Shown here in pieces: positions 1-11,185 of a stretch of 64,000 nt of DNA. The stretch lies in NCBI RefSeq assembly GCF_025558585.1, contig NZ_CP094723.1, positions 2,108,001-2,172,000 of the forward strand, given 5' to 3'. The stretch is from Staphylococcus sp. IVB6214 (GTDB lineage: Bacteria; Bacillota; Bacilli; Staphylococcales; Staphylococcaceae). Numbering within the stretch: the first letter of the stretch is position 1; every line of letters starts with the position of its first letter. Made by a program: the position numbers and the translations under genes. The notes under the pieces are model-generated. The model did no database searches. It was not told where the DNA came from and saw only the letters and a program-made list of their open reading frames with translations.

Positions 1-2
1 CG

Positions 3-584
3 TCAGAGACTATTTTACTGCTCATGGCACGACATCAAGCACAGTATGGTAAGTCAAAAGGCCTTGAACTGCTCTATCAACCTGTATGCACAGAGACAAT
101 ACCTATACAGTCTAATGCGCCTTTACCATATCCGATATGGATCGGTATGACGTCAGCAGAGGGTGATATTTATATTAAAAATGAACATAAAAAGCTAGAT
201 CCCAAACAATTTCAAAAGGTTACGACACGTGCAGGGCTTCCTAAACCGGCGACACATGACATTGACACAGCACAACAACAGCGCGACTATATCACTCATT
301 ATTACTTTCTTCGACCATTCCAGTCTTATCTCAAAAGACTGCAACAACATCATCATATCGTCTACACGTATGCGTTCGATTGGACACATCCAACACATAC
401 TTTATATCAGAGTGCGTATCATATATTAGACGTCCTGTTCTGGTTTGGACGACTTGATATTATGACGGCACAAGGAGCCACTGTGAATGCACATGATATC
501 CAGTTAAGCCATCAGATGATTCAAGACTTGAGTACATTTGCACATACGAGTCAACTCCCAGAAAAACACCGTCATTATGCCTAA
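3..584 (+). CDS. Type-B carboxylesterase, C-terminal part (cut by window start)
   Basis: The reading frame is open to the window edge, so the true start lies upstream. The visible protein resembles the C-terminal third of type-B carboxylesterases of the para-nitrobenzyl esterase kind. The stretch VYTYAFDW followed by a His-containing AYHILDVLFWFG segment matches the family pattern YxYxFDW...GAxHxxElPFvFG, which carries the catalytic histidine region. The nucleophile elbow would lie off-window. It ends directly at a hairpin terminator. Function as a cytosolic esterase is inferred from this C-terminal signature only; substrate unknown. Confidence 0.6.
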   Translation, partial: SETILLLMARHQAQYGKSKGLELLYQPVCTETIPIQSNAPLPYPIWIGMTSAEGDIYIKNEHKKLDPKQFQKVTTRAGLPKPATHDIDTAQQQRDYITHYYFLRPFQSYLKRLQQHHHIVYTYAFDWTHPTHTLYQSAYHILDVLFWFGRLDIMTAQGATVNAHDIQLSHQMIQDLSTFAHTSQLPEKHRHYA

Positions 585-587
585 AAA

Positions 588-618
588 AACACTCCCATCG
601 CATTGGATGGAAGTGCTT
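588..618. terminator. Bidirectional terminator between esterase and NSS transporter
   Basis: CACTCCCATC (590-599) pairs with GATGGAAGTG (606-615), with one mismatch. An A-run precedes the stem and a T-run follows it, so it can serve both convergent genes. Confidence 0.7.
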
Positions 619-631
619 TTCCCTGTATATT

Positions 632-1969
632 TTAAAGTAATTGTAAAATGAACACCGCTAGAATGACGAATGGTAAGACATACTTCACTAATGCGTACCA
701 TGGATAGAAGAATTTAAAGCAATCGCTTCCAAATCCTTGTTTGAGCAAGTCCTTATCAAGCAACTGCCCAACAACGAGTGTCGTTGCAAGTGCACCGAGT
801 GGCATCAAAATATTGGATACTAAAAAGTCCATATTATCAAAAATTGTTCCTGCACCGAATTGGATATGACTCAATGATCCAAATGACAACATAGCTGGGA
901 TACTGATAATCAACACAGCGAAACTTGTTAATAATGCAACACGTGAGCGCTTTGAATTATCATTGCGTGTTAAGTTTGAAATATTTAATTCCAATAATGA
1001 AATAGAAGATGTTAACGCAGCAAACAAGAACAAGATTAAGAAAGTAAAATAGAACAATGTCCCGTAATGCATTTTATCAAATACAAGCGGTAAAACTTTG
1101 AACAATAAGCCAGGTCCTTCAGTCGGCTCGTAACCAAAAACTTGTAGCGCAGGGAAAATAGCGAGACCTGCTAAAATAGAAATAAATATATTCATGACTA
1201 CAATCGACAATGCGGATGATTTAATCGTCATCTCTTTAGAAGCATAACTTGCGTATGTAATCATCCCTGTTGTACCGAGTGATAAGGCGAAGAATGACTG
1301 TCCTAAAGCGAACAACATAGACTCCATCGTAATATCTTCAATACGTGGTTGGAATAAGAAACGCACACCTTCTGATGCACCTTCTAGTGACAGCGACTTT
1401 GCGACAATCACGAGCAAAAAGATGAAGAGTAGTGGCATCATAATCTTAGATGCTTTCTCAAGTCCCTTTTCCACACCGAGCATCACAATCGCACATGTGA
1501 GCCCGATAAAAATAAATTGCCCCATAATTGTATAAACGGGGTTACTAATAATTGATTCAAACGTAATATCTGTCAAACCAGATGGCAGTACGTGTAATAA
1601 TTGCATTAATACGATACCGATATAAATGACAATCCAACCGCCAATAACACTGTAAAAACCAAACAATACAAAAACGGCGATATTCCCATTCCATCCAATA
1701 ATGTCCAACCATTTCTTATTCGTTAATCTACTATATATCTCTGTTGTATATGTACGGCCAACCCTTCCGACAATAAACTCCATAATCAATAAGGGAAGTC
1801 CAACTAATATTGTAAATAATAGAAACATTAACAAAAATGCACCGCCACCGTACATTCCCGCCATATACGGAAACTTCCACATGGCGCCTAATCCTATCGC
1901 TGAACCGGCACTTGCTAATATAAATCCTGTTGAGGTTTTCCACTGCGACTCTTTTCGCAACCTTTTCAC
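632..1969 (-). CDS. Sodium-dependent transporter, NSS (neurotransmitter:sodium symporter) family
   Basis: A 445-aa polytopic membrane protein. Its N-terminus has the NSS signature: a WKTSTGFILASAGSAIGLG motif (TM1, unwound Na+/substrate site) followed by MWKFPYMAGMYGGGAF. About 11-12 hydrophobic segments follow, as expected for bacterial LeuT/MhsT-like amino-acid:Na+ symporters. Substrate cannot be read from sequence; amino acids are likely for the family. The listed start is a GTG whose ribosome site (AGAAAGG) abuts it. A TTG three codons inside, at 1960, has better spacing and may be the real start. It stands alone, convergent with the esterase. Confidence 0.88.
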   Translation of the reverse strand: MKRLRKESQWKTSTGFILASAGSAIGLGAMWKFPYMAGMYGGGAFLLMFLLFTILVGLPLLIMEFIVGRVGRTYTTEIYSRLTNKKWLDIIGWNGNIAVFVLFGFYSVIGGWIVIYIGIVLMQLLHVLPSGLTDITFESIISNPVYTIMGQFIFIGLTCAIVMLGVEKGLEKASKIMMPLLFIFLLVIVAKSLSLEGASEGVRFLFQPRIEDITMESMLFALGQSFFALSLGTTGMITYASYASKEMTIKSSALSIVVMNIFISILAGLAIFPALQVFGYEPTEGPGLLFKVLPLVFDKMHYGTLFYFTFLILFLFAALTSSISLLELNISNLTRNDNSKRSRVALLTSFAVLIISIPAMLSFGSLSHIQFGAGTIFDNMDFLVSNILMPLGALATTLVVGQLLDKDLLKQGFGSDCFKFFYPWYALVKYVLPFVILAVFILQLL

Positions 1970-2153
1970 CCTTTCTACGTTAAAGCGATAAAGTATTTTT
2001 CAAACGTAATTTATAGAACTATAACATACTATAAACATGCAATCAATATACCACAATCTTTTTTATAAAAAAATATTATGAAAATTCTGTGTAAACATTG
2101 AATATTTCCTTTCATTTGGTATGATTAAGTTGAATAAAGAGGTGATTCATAAG

Positions 2154-2345
2154 ATGACAGAGAAGCTAAAAGAACTTATCTATCTTATTGCGATTGTTAT
2201 CAGTACACTTTGCGCATTGTCTTCTGTACTATTCAGCTTAAACCCTGCGATCACAGCCACAGTCACATTTATCGCTATCGTCACGTTCGCAGTCGTCTAT
2301 TTCATAGTACCAACAACGGACAAGCGTAGTAGACGCGTTAAGTAG
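2154..2345 (+). CDS. Small two-helix membrane protein
   Basis: A 63-aa protein starting MTEKLKELIYL. I chose the ATG at 2154 rather than one 33 nt upstream because AGAGGTGA lies at good spacing before it. Two hydrophobic segments (residues about 7-28 and 34-52) and a basic tail (DKRSRRVK) suggest a small integral membrane protein with a cytoplasmic C-terminus. No family recognised. It is followed by a strong terminator. Confidence 0.6.
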   Translation: MTEKLKELIYLIAIVISTLCALSSVLFSLNPAITATVTFIAIVTFAVVYFIVPTTDKRSRRVK

Positions 2346-2360
2346 TCTCACTACAACACA

Positions 2361-2398
2361 AAACAGCATGTCTCCTATTTTGGGAAACATGCTGTTTT
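2361..2398. terminator. Terminator between small membrane protein and ppdK regulator
   Basis: AAACAGCATGT (2361-2371) pairs with ACATGCTGTTT (2387-2397) and is followed by T-rich sequence. On the minus strand the stem is preceded by the end of the PPDK regulator, so it probably works both ways. Confidence 0.8.
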
Positions 2399-2413
2399 TC
2401 TATTTCAACGATA

Positions 2414-3223
2414 TTATTTTTGTAGAAACTTCTCAATATAAAAAGCAGACTCTTCAATTGAACGGTATTCTGTATTAATAACGGTCGCATTAAGCTTTGC
2501 GAATACTTCTTCCGCATAAGCCAACTCTTTCTTAATACGCGCCAAGTCATTATAAGTTGCTTTCCCTGAAATTCCAAGCACTTTCACACGCTCTGTACGG
2601 ATATTCATAATATATTGCGGACTGGCTGTTAAACCGAAAACTTTCAAGTCTTTTTGTTTAAACACTTCATCCGGAATACCTACTTCCGGAACGAGCGGAA
2701 TGTTCGCAATCTTATAGCCTTTATTCGCCAAATACATACTGAGTGGTGTTTTAGACGTACGCGATACCCCCAGTATGAGTGCATCCGCTTCGCCAATATC
2801 TGTAAAATGCTTGCCATCATCATATTTTACAGAGTACTCGATGGCTTCGATACGTTTAAAATAATCGTCATCCAGTTTATGAATCATGCCTGTCTCAGAG
2901 ACTGGCTCCACACCCGTCTTCTCTTGCACCATATTCATAAAATCAGTCATATAATCGACGTATTGAATATGATGTTTTTCTGTGTACGCCTTAGCCATTT
3001 CATTGTATTTGCGTGAAACAATCGTCGTTACAACAATCGCTTCCCTTTCTACGGCTAATGCCAAGATTGTTCGCAAATCCTCTTCACTTTTAATAAATGG
3101 AAATTTTTTAATTGTCACTTCATCAAGATTAGGAAATTGTCCCATGACTGCTTGAGTCATACGCTGTGCCGTCTCACCTAAAGCATCGGACACAATAAAA
3201 ATTGTTACTTGTTTCTTGCTCAC
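2414..3223 (-). CDS. Pyruvate, phosphate dikinase regulatory protein (bifunctional kinase/phosphorylase)
   Basis: A 269-aa DUF299-family protein (PDRP). In this family the enzyme inactivates PPDK by ADP-dependent threonine phosphorylation and reactivates it by phosphorolysis. The N-terminus FIVSDALGETA is the family signature. A P-loop-like segment, ILGVSRTSKTPLS, lies near residues 149-161. The start is GTG and overlaps the ppdK stop as TAGTG (one shared base), so translation of kinase and target is coupled. The two-gene operon regulator-plus-target is typical. Confidence 0.92.
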   Translation of the reverse strand: MSKKQVTIFIVSDALGETAQRMTQAVMGQFPNLDEVTIKKFPFIKSEEDLRTILALAVEREAIVVTTIVSRKYNEMAKAYTEKHHIQYVDYMTDFMNMVQEKTGVEPVSETGMIHKLDDDYFKRIEAIEYSVKYDDGKHFTDIGEADALILGVSRTSKTPLSMYLANKGYKIANIPLVPEVGIPDEVFKQKDLKVFGLTASPQYIMNIRTERVKVLGISGKATYNDLARIKKELAYAEEVFAKLNATVINTEYRSIEESAFYIEKFLQK

Positions 3224-5850
3224 TATGATCTTCCTCTCTCAGCCTCACTCTGTGCTGTCGCAAGAATTGCACCCGGCACACGGAATGGTGAACATGAAAC
3301 ATAATCAATTGCTAAGTGATTGAAGTAGCCAATTGATTTTGGATCGCCACCTAATTCGCCACAAACACCAATCTTAATGCTTGGTTTCACTGCTTTCGCT
3401 TGAGTAACCGCAATATCAATCAAAGCACCGACACCATCTTCATCAATTGTTTGGAATGGATCCACTGTTAAGATTTGATTTGTAACATACTCATTGATGA
3501 ACTTACCTGCATCATCACGTGAGAAACCGTATGTCAATTGTGTTAAGTCATTTGTACCGAAGCTGAAGAAGTCACATTCTTCCGCTAATGCACCTGCAAC
3601 CATACATGCTCGTGGTGTTTCAATCATTGTACCAATCAAGTATGAGAGTGATTGACCTGTTTCCTCCGCAAGTTTGTCGATACATTCCACAATTTGTGCT
3701 TTCAATAATTTAAATTCTTCTACTGTTGACACAAGTGGAATCATAATTTCTGGTTTACAATGAATACCTTCTTCTTGCAAACGTGCCACACTGCCCATAA
3801 TTGCTTCCGCTTGCATCACATACAATTCAGGATATGTGATGGCTAAACGACAACCACGATGACCTAACATCGGGTTTGTTTCATGCAACTCCGCAATACG
3901 TTTATTCAACTGTTGTTCGGAAATATCAAGTTGTTGTGCTACATTGCGTACTTCGTCGCCTGCTTTTGGTAAAAACTCGTGCAACGGTGGGTCTAATAAA
4001 CGAACAATCGTTGGACGTTCACCAGATAAACGGAAGATTTGTTCAAAGTCTTCTGTTTGATAGTCACGAATCTTGTTCAACGCTTGAATACGTGTTTCAT
4101 GATCTGACGACAGAATGAATCGACGCATTTCCACAAGGCGCTCTGCCCCGAAGAACATGTGCTCTGTACGAACCAGTCCGATACCCACTGCATCGAATTG
4201 GTAACCTGCTTCGATATCTGGTTTTGTCTCAGCATTCATACGAACGTCTAAGCGTGCCACTTCTTTTGCCCATGACATAAACTGATCGAAAGCTTCACTA
4301 TGTTCCGCACTTGTTGTTTCGACGACACCGATGTAGATGTCACCATTCGCACCGTCAACAGATACTTCATCCAGTTCATGAATCACTCCGCCAGCATATG
4401 TTACCGTTTTGTTGACTGTATCAATTTCTAAGTCCGAGCAACCTGTCACACAGCATTTACCCATACCACGTGCAACAACGGCAGCGTGTGATGTCATTCC
4501 ACCGTGTGTCGTCACGATCGCTTCACTAGCAACCATCCCTTCAATGTCTTCAGGTGACGTTTCAGGACGCATTAAGATAACTTTCTCCCCTTGTTCAGCA
4601 CGTATCTTCGCATCATCAGCTGAGAACACAACACGTCCTGTTGCTGCACCTGGACTTGCCGGTAAGCCTGCTTTAGAAACCACTTCTGCTGCTTCCAATG
4701 CTGTTTCTTTGAATGTTGGGTGTAACAATGTGTCAATCGACTTCACATCCACCTTCGTCACTGCTTCTTCTTTCGTCAGCACACCTTCGTCAACAAGGTC
4801 AACCGCAATCTGTATCGCAGCTTTCGCCGTACGCTTACCATTACGTGTCTGTAAGATGTAGAGATGTTCATTTTCAATTGTGAATTCGATATCCTGCATA
4901 TCTTTGTAATGTGCTTCTAGCTGTTCTGATACTTTGACAAATGCTGCATGAACATCAGGCAATTGTTCTTTTAACGTATCGATATCTTGTGGCGTACGAA
5001 TACCGGCCACAACGTCCTCGCCTTGCGCATTTAACAAGTATTCACCGAACAACTTCGCTTCACCAGTAGCAGGGTTACGTGTAAAGGCAACACCTGTCCC
5101 ACTCTTCGGACCACTGTTACCGAACACCATTTCTTGTACGTTGACGGCTGTACCGATATCATGTGGAATATCGTTCAAGTCACGATAAACACGTGCACGA
5201 TCGTTATCCCATGATTTGAAGACCGCTTCAACCGCTTCTAACAATTGATCGATTGGTTCTTGTGGGAATGGCTTATACACATTCTCAACATAGACTTCTT
5301 TGTAGTGGTTACAGATCTCTTTCAAACCATCTGCTGGAATATCCGCATCATTCACATAGCCGTGCGTTTTTTTATAGCCATCAAAATATGTATCAAACGC
5401 CGTCATTGGGATGTTGTAAACAACTTCTCCGAACATTTGGAGTAAACGACGGTAGCAATCATAAGCAAATCGTGCATCATTTGTTTTTTCAGCTAACTTT
5501 TCAACATTCTCATCGTTCAGTCCTAAGTTCAAGATTGTATCCATCATACCTGGCATCGATATTTTAGCACCACTACGAACAGACACAAGTAATAGATGTT
5601 CATCTGAAGAAAATGCTTTACCAGTGCGTTCTGAAAATGCTTGTAACTGCTCTGTCAATTGTGCTTTTACTTCATCTGACAATGATTGACCACGTTGCAG
5701 GTAGTCGATACATGCTTCTGTTGTGATTGTAAAACCATCAGGAACAGGCAACCCTAAGCGCTTCATCTCAGATAAGTTTGCGCCTTTACCACCTAACAAA
5801 TCTTTCAAGTCCTTATGCCCTTCATCGAATGCGTATACTAATTTTGCCAT
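3223..5850 (-). CDS. ppdK: Pyruvate, phosphate dikinase
   Basis: 875 aa, full length for bacterial PPDK. It interconverts pyruvate + ATP + Pi and PEP + AMP + PPi. Domains in order: N-terminal ATP-grasp nucleotide domain (FDEGHKDLKDLLGGKGANLSEM, then SVRSGAKISMPGMMDT), the central phosphohistidine domain with the catalytic His in TTHGGMTSHAAVVARGMGK and the neighbouring Thr that the regulator would modify, and the C-terminal PEP/pyruvate barrel with GTNDLTQ and the CGELGGDP motif. First gene of a two-gene operon. A CATACT...AGTATG inverted repeat lies 20-45 bases upstream of the start codon and may be an operator. Confidence 0.96.
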   Translation of the reverse strand: MAKLVYAFDEGHKDLKDLLGGKGANLSEMKRLGLPVPDGFTITTEACIDYLQRGQSLSDEVKAQLTEQLQAFSERTGKAFSSDEHLLLVSVRSGAKISMPGMMDTILNLGLNDENVEKLAEKTNDARFAYDCYRRLLQMFGEVVYNIPMTAFDTYFDGYKKTHGYVNDADIPADGLKEICNHYKEVYVENVYKPFPQEPIDQLLEAVEAVFKSWDNDRARVYRDLNDIPHDIGTAVNVQEMVFGNSGPKSGTGVAFTRNPATGEAKLFGEYLLNAQGEDVVAGIRTPQDIDTLKEQLPDVHAAFVKVSEQLEAHYKDMQDIEFTIENEHLYILQTRNGKRTAKAAIQIAVDLVDEGVLTKEEAVTKVDVKSIDTLLHPTFKETALEAAEVVSKAGLPASPGAATGRVVFSADDAKIRAEQGEKVILMRPETSPEDIEGMVASEAIVTTHGGMTSHAAVVARGMGKCCVTGCSDLEIDTVNKTVTYAGGVIHELDEVSVDGANGDIYIGVVETTSAEHSEAFDQFMSWAKEVARLDVRMNAETKPDIEAGYQFDAVGIGLVRTEHMFFGAERLVEMRRFILSSDHETRIQALNKIRDYQTEDFEQIFRLSGERPTIVRLLDPPLHEFLPKAGDEVRNVAQQLDISEQQLNKRIAELHETNPMLGHRGCRLAITYPELYVMQAEAIMGSVARLQEEGIHCKPEIMIPLVSTVEEFKLLKAQIVECIDKLAEETGQSLSYLIGTMIETPRACMVAGALAEECDFFSFGTNDLTQLTYGFSRDDAGKFINEYVTNQILTVDPFQTIDEDGVGALIDIAVTQAKAVKPSIKIGVCGELGGDPKSIGYFNHLAIDYVSCSPFRVPGAILATAQSEAERGRS

Positions 5851-5980
5851 ACTGTCACCTCATCGTTTAATATGTCATACTAATAATAAAAAGTATGGCA
5901 TATTAATGCAAAAATGACAATCAAAAACATAAAAACAATGTAAAAGTTATGATTTCTGTCAAAATTTAATAGACAACAAA

Positions 5981-6025
5981 AAGATGTCATCCCTTCTTAA
6001 TAAAAAAAGGCATCACATCTTCTAT
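5981..6025. terminator. Terminator-like hairpin upstream of ppdK / downstream of LysE exporter
   Basis: AAGATGT (5981-5987) pairs with ACATCTT (6015-6021), with further imperfect pairing inside. It lies just after the stop of the minus-strand LysE gene, which enters it on the minus strand. It separates that gene from ppdK. Confidence 0.55.
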
Positions 6026-6038
6026 TTGTATGTCACAT

Positions 6039-6653
6039 TTAAAACAACGACACTATATTTTTTATAATAATGCCTGCGACGGCTAAAATGATAAGGCTTG
6101 ATATTTTGTTGAGTATCACAATATATTTTCCAGATGCATCCACACGTCCTAATTGTTTACCGATAATTGCCAAGCCGACAAACCACAACCAAGACACTGC
6201 AATTGTCGCACATGTGAATGCCACTTTCTCACTGCCACCATAGACCGACGCACTCGTGCCAATGACACAGATTGTATCCATAGTCGCATGCGTGTTTAAT
6301 AACGATACTGATAATGCAAACCCAATTTGTTTGCGTGCCGACATAGATGGCTGATTGGTTGCGTCTACTGGTTTTTCCATCCATAACGACCATGCCATAT
6401 AGAGTAAGAACACAAGCCCTACAATATAGATTGCAAGTTGCAAGGACGGATATTGATTTAACAATAAAGACACACCCAGAACTGCTAATAAAATGAGTAG
6501 CGTGTCACATAATCCTGCTGTGATAACAACTGGCGCAACTCTTCTCAAGCTTTTATGATTGGCTCCTTGATTGAATACAAAAACATTTTGCGCACCTAAA
6601 GGTAATATCAACCCTAAAGCCAGTAATAATCCATGCAGTGTTGCTTGAAACAT
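6039..6653 (-). CDS. LysE/ArgO-family amino-acid exporter
   Basis: A 204-aa membrane protein of the LysE superfamily. The LPLGAQNVFVFNQG segment near the N-terminus is the family hallmark, and five to six hydrophobic helices follow. Related proteins export basic amino acids; the substrate here is not readable. I prefer the ATG at 6653: an AGAGGGGGG ribosome site lies 6 nt before it, whereas it directly abuts the ATG at 6659. It follows panC on the same strand, but a hairpin (6678-6712) separates them, so it may be transcribed apart. Confidence 0.82.
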   Translation of the reverse strand: MFQATLHGLLLALGLILPLGAQNVFVFNQGANHKSLRRVAPVVITAGLCDTLLILLAVLGVSLLLNQYPSLQLAIYIVGLVFLLYMAWSLWMEKPVDATNQPSMSARKQIGFALSVSLLNTHATMDTICVIGTSASVYGGSEKVAFTCATIAVSWLWFVGLAIIGKQLGRVDASGKYIVILNKISSLIILAVAGIIIKNIVSLF

Positions 6654-6677
6654 CTCCATCCCCCCTCTAAAAACAAG

Positions 6678-6712
6678 ACACCCTAGAAAGACACATTCAT
6701 CTTCTAAGGTGT
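6678..6712 (-). terminator. Hairpin after panC
   Basis: ACACCCTAGAA (6678-6688) pairs with TTCTAAGGTGT (6702-6712) with one mismatch. It lies between the panC stop and the LysE-type exporter. No long T-run follows on the minus strand, so it may be a weak terminator or attenuator. Confidence 0.5.
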
Positions 6713-6720
6713 AAAATCAA

Positions 6721-8381
<1,661 letters not shown>

Positions 8382-8418
8382 CTGTGACACCTCTTATTTT
8401 CCATTGTTTTTATCTTAA

Positions 8419-8432
8419 AATAAGCGCTTACA
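8419..8432. promoter_or_regulatory. cre-like (CcpA) site upstream of panB
   Basis: AATAAGCGCTTACA fits the catabolite-responsive consensus TGWAANCGNTNWCA at 12 of 14 positions. It lies about 40 nt before panB and 80 nt before the divergent panE. It contains the palindrome TAAGCGCTTA. Control by CcpA is inference. Confidence 0.4.
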
Positions 8433-8511
8433 AAATTTAATTTGTATTAACTTTGATTTTATACTAAACGCCCCTTATAGTGAACATAAATACACTTAAA
8501 GGGGCGATATC

Positions 8512-9372
8512 ATGTTAAATATTGCTGTCATTGGAGCAGGCGCTGTTGGTACTTCGATTGCCATGTTGCTACAACCGGCCATGCCTGTCACATTGCTCGG
8601 ACGCCAACCAGACATTCGTATTTACCATGACCGAGAAACACAAATGGAAACAACAGTTAATGTACACGCACTTGACACACATCAAGCAATTTTTGATGTC
8701 ATTTTTATCGCAGTAAAAACGCATCAGCTCGCAACTGTGACACCACATTTATCACGCATCACACACACAAACACACGTATCATCTTAGCGCAGAATGGAT
8801 ATGGACAACTTGATTCTTTAACACACTACCATGCATACCAAGGTGTCGTTTATATCAGCGGTGAAAAGAAAGGGCAACACGTCACGCATTTTCGAGACCG
8901 ACGTATCCATGTTCAACATGACACATGTACTGAACAACTTGCACAACAACTGGTACACACCAAGTTAGAACTTGTACTTGAAGATGATATAGAACATACA
9001 ATTTGGTATAAGTTACTCGTCAATTTAGGCATTAATACAGTGACGGCACTTACACAAGATACCGCTCGTATACTCAAGCATCCAGACATCTATAAGTTGT
9101 GCCGTCAACTTCTTCTAGAAGGGCTTAGCGTTGCGAAAGCATGCGGCGTAACATTCCCAGAAACGACCGTAGCGGATATTATGCAGATATACACTGGGTA
9201 CCCGGATGAGATGGGAACAAGTATGTACTATGATGTAAAAAATAAACAACCTTTAGAAGTGGAGGCGATACAAGGCTATATTTATCGTCAGTCACAACTT
9301 CACAAACTTCACACTCCTGTACTTGAGCGCGCTTATCATAACTTAAAACAATTAGATACCATAACACCATAA
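8512..9372 (+). CDS. panE: 2-dehydropantoate 2-reductase
   Basis: 286 aa. It reduces ketopantoate to pantoate with NADPH, the step between PanB and PanC. The N-terminal Rossmann motif is AVIGAGAVGTSIAMLL. The catalytic-region motif WYKLLVNLGINTVTAL (family NxxxNxxxxL) with its Lys lies near residue 165. A C-terminal helical domain follows. Good ribosome site (AGGGGCG). Transcribed divergently from panBC through a shared regulatory region that holds the cre-like site. PanE and related ApbA-type reductases are hard to split; context supports panE. Confidence 0.9.
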   Translation: MLNIAVIGAGAVGTSIAMLLQPAMPVTLLGRQPDIRIYHDRETQMETTVNVHALDTHQAIFDVIFIAVKTHQLATVTPHLSRITHTNTRIILAQNGYGQLDSLTHYHAYQGVVYISGEKKGQHVTHFRDRRIHVQHDTCTEQLAQQLVHTKLELVLEDDIEHTIWYKLLVNLGINTVTALTQDTARILKHPDIYKLCRQLLLEGLSVAKACGVTFPETTVADIMQIYTGYPDEMGTSMYYDVKNKQPLEVEAIQGYIYRQSQLHKLHTPVLERAYHNLKQLDTITP

Positions 9373-9410
9373 GCAAGGGGGCTGAGACATAGGCGCTCAA
9401 TTTCCCTTCA

Positions 9411-9455
9411 AAAAAAGCCGTTAAAATTCTTTTTTAAGATTTTAACGGCTTTTTT
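9411..9455. terminator. Terminator hairpin at left end of IS1182-type element
   Basis: AAAAAAGCCGTTAAAAT (9411-9427) pairs perfectly with ATTTTAACGGCTTTTTT (9439-9455) around an 11-nt loop. It would end transposase transcription on the minus strand and readthrough from panE on the plus strand. Confidence 0.85.
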
Positions 9456-9481
9456 CTTATTATTTACTAAAAAACTAGCAC

Positions 9482-11050
9482 TTATCTGGCTAGTTTTCTG
9501 ATGTTTACTGCCATAAGTGCGATTCCTAATTCGCATTCAACCTTTGATTGAGTGCGAACTGATAACCTTTGGAAACCCAAATTAGCCTTCAGATTTCCAA
9601 ATGCTGATTCGACATCTATTTTTCGTTTTTTGTAGATGCCTTTCGTTTTTGGATCTGAAAGCTGCTTATTTGTGAATGCTTTAAAATAATCCCAAGTTGG
9701 ATTTTTATATAAGCTTTTTGTTGTAGTTGGGTTGGTTCTGTAATTCATACATTCATTTCGTAAAGGACATCCAACACAATCTTCACATTTATATAATTTG
9801 AAATCTCTCTGATAACCATATCCGTCTCTTCTTTTTCTATAACTTTTGAAATGCAATTCTTTGTTATTCGGACATACATAATAGTCATCTATTTCATTAT
9901 ATTTCCAATTAGCTGTTATGAATGGATTATTTTTATATTTTCTTTTCTTCTCTTTTAAATACATACTATATGTGATGAGTAGTGTTTTCTCGAATTCATC
10001 AAGAATCATCGTATAGTTTTGTTCGCTACCATATCCCGCATCAGCTACAATGTACTCTGGAATGTCACCGTATAATTCTTTGATTGATTTTAAAAAAGAA
10101 GGAAGTGTTCGCGTATCACCCGGATTACTATACACACCAAATGCCAAAATGAACTGATTGTTCGTCGCAATCTGCAGATTATAGCCAGGCTTTAATTGTC
10201 CATTCTTCATATGATCATCTTTCATTCTCATAAAGGTCGCATCATGATCTGTTTTAGAATAGCTTTTTCTGTCACCATAAATTTCCATCTGCTCATCATA
10301 TTTTATTTTACGATCTTTAAAATCTTTGATTGCTTTTTTATATTTTCTAACTTTACTTCTTTGTTTTCTTAATGTCTTTCTTATTTCTACACTTTGAGAT
10401 GCTTCAATTTTAGAAGTGAGCGTTTCATTTTTATCATCTAAATGCATCTCAATACGATTTAATTCTTCTTTCGTTAGTTCATCAGAAGATTCTCTCTTAA
10501 TTTCAGGTATGATCTTCTCTGAAATTAACTGTTTATACACCGCATTGGATTTTTCAATAACCCCTTTACTAAAATGCTTAGTGCTACCTAGCCATTGAAA
10601 AGTATATTTATTGGCATTAGCCTCTATCTTCGTTCCATCTATATAAAGGGCGTCTTCTGTAATCACTTTGTCTTCTAATAATTGCGCTCTAAGACCCACA
10701 AATAGAACTTGTATAAAATCTATCATGTGTGGATTAACTCTAAAGCGATTGATTGTACGATATGAAGGGACTTGTCCTTGAGCTAACCACATCATACGAC
10801 AACTATCTTTAAGTAGAAATTCCATTTTTCTACCAGAAAAGACAGACTGTGTATAGCTGTATAAAACGATTTTTAACATCATTTTAGGATGATAAGATGA
10901 AGGACCTCTATGGTTGTAATATTGATTAAAAGTTTCTTGGGGAATAGATTCTACAAGTTTATTAATAATGAGGGCAATATCACTCTCGGGAAAAGAAATT
11001 TCAGTTTCAATTGGCAGACTAAGCTGAGAAATGTTATACTCTTTATACAT
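9482..11050 (-). CDS. IS1182-family transposase
   Basis: About 522 aa, full length and uninterrupted. The N-terminal domain has YYNHRGPSSYHPKMMLKIVLYSYTQS, typical of IS1182/DUF772-type transposases. A DDE nuclease domain follows: DGTKIEANANKYTF for the first Asp and VADAGYGSEQNY for the second. The zinc-like Cys cluster (KCEDCVGCPLRNECM) and C-terminal ESAFGNLKANLGF (Glu) complete it. The ATG at 11050 lies 9 nt after AAGGAA; a GTG at 11059 has no spacing. Likely functional. Members such as IS1272 are known from staphylococci. Confidence 0.9.
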   Translation of the reverse strand: MYKEYNISQLSLPIETEISFPESDIALIINKLVESIPQETFNQYYNHRGPSSYHPKMMLKIVLYSYTQSVFSGRKMEFLLKDSCRMMWLAQGQVPSYRTINRFRVNPHMIDFIQVLFVGLRAQLLEDKVITEDALYIDGTKIEANANKYTFQWLGSTKHFSKGVIEKSNAVYKQLISEKIIPEIKRESSDELTKEELNRIEMHLDDKNETLTSKIEASQSVEIRKTLRKQRSKVRKYKKAIKDFKDRKIKYDEQMEIYGDRKSYSKTDHDATFMRMKDDHMKNGQLKPGYNLQIATNNQFILAFGVYSNPGDTRTLPSFLKSIKELYGDIPEYIVADAGYGSEQNYTMILDEFEKTLLITYSMYLKEKKRKYKNNPFITANWKYNEIDDYYVCPNNKELHFKSYRKRRDGYGYQRDFKLYKCEDCVGCPLRNECMNYRTNPTTTKSLYKNPTWDYFKAFTNKQLSDPKTKGIYKKRKIDVESAFGNLKANLGFQRLSVRTQSKVECELGIALMAVNIRKLAR

Positions 11051-11129
11051 ATAAGGCACTTCCTTTCATTGTTTTTGTGGTTATTAACAATTATACGGGA
11101 AGTGTTTTATTTTTTTAAATGATATCTAT

Positions 11130-11177
11130 AAAAAAGGTCTAATTTAGTGTTTTTCGACACCAAATTAGACCTTTTTT
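11130..11177. terminator. Terminator hairpin at right end of IS1182-type element
   Basis: AAAAAAGGTCTAATTT (11130-11145) pairs with AAATTAGACCTTTTTT (11162-11177). The loop itself can form GTGT/ACAC. It would block outside transcription from entering the transposase gene. Confidence 0.8.
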
Positions 11178-11185
11178 GTAAAAGA

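Noticed and set aside
4409-4861. 150-aa open frame opposite ppdK
   Set aside because: Antisense shadow of a conserved coding sequence; no ribosome site and Ser/Thr-rich nonsense composition.
9411-9455. Left hairpin of the IS1182-type element as a CRISPR-like or tRNA-like unit
   Set aside because: It is a simple stem with A- and T-runs, best explained as a terminator.
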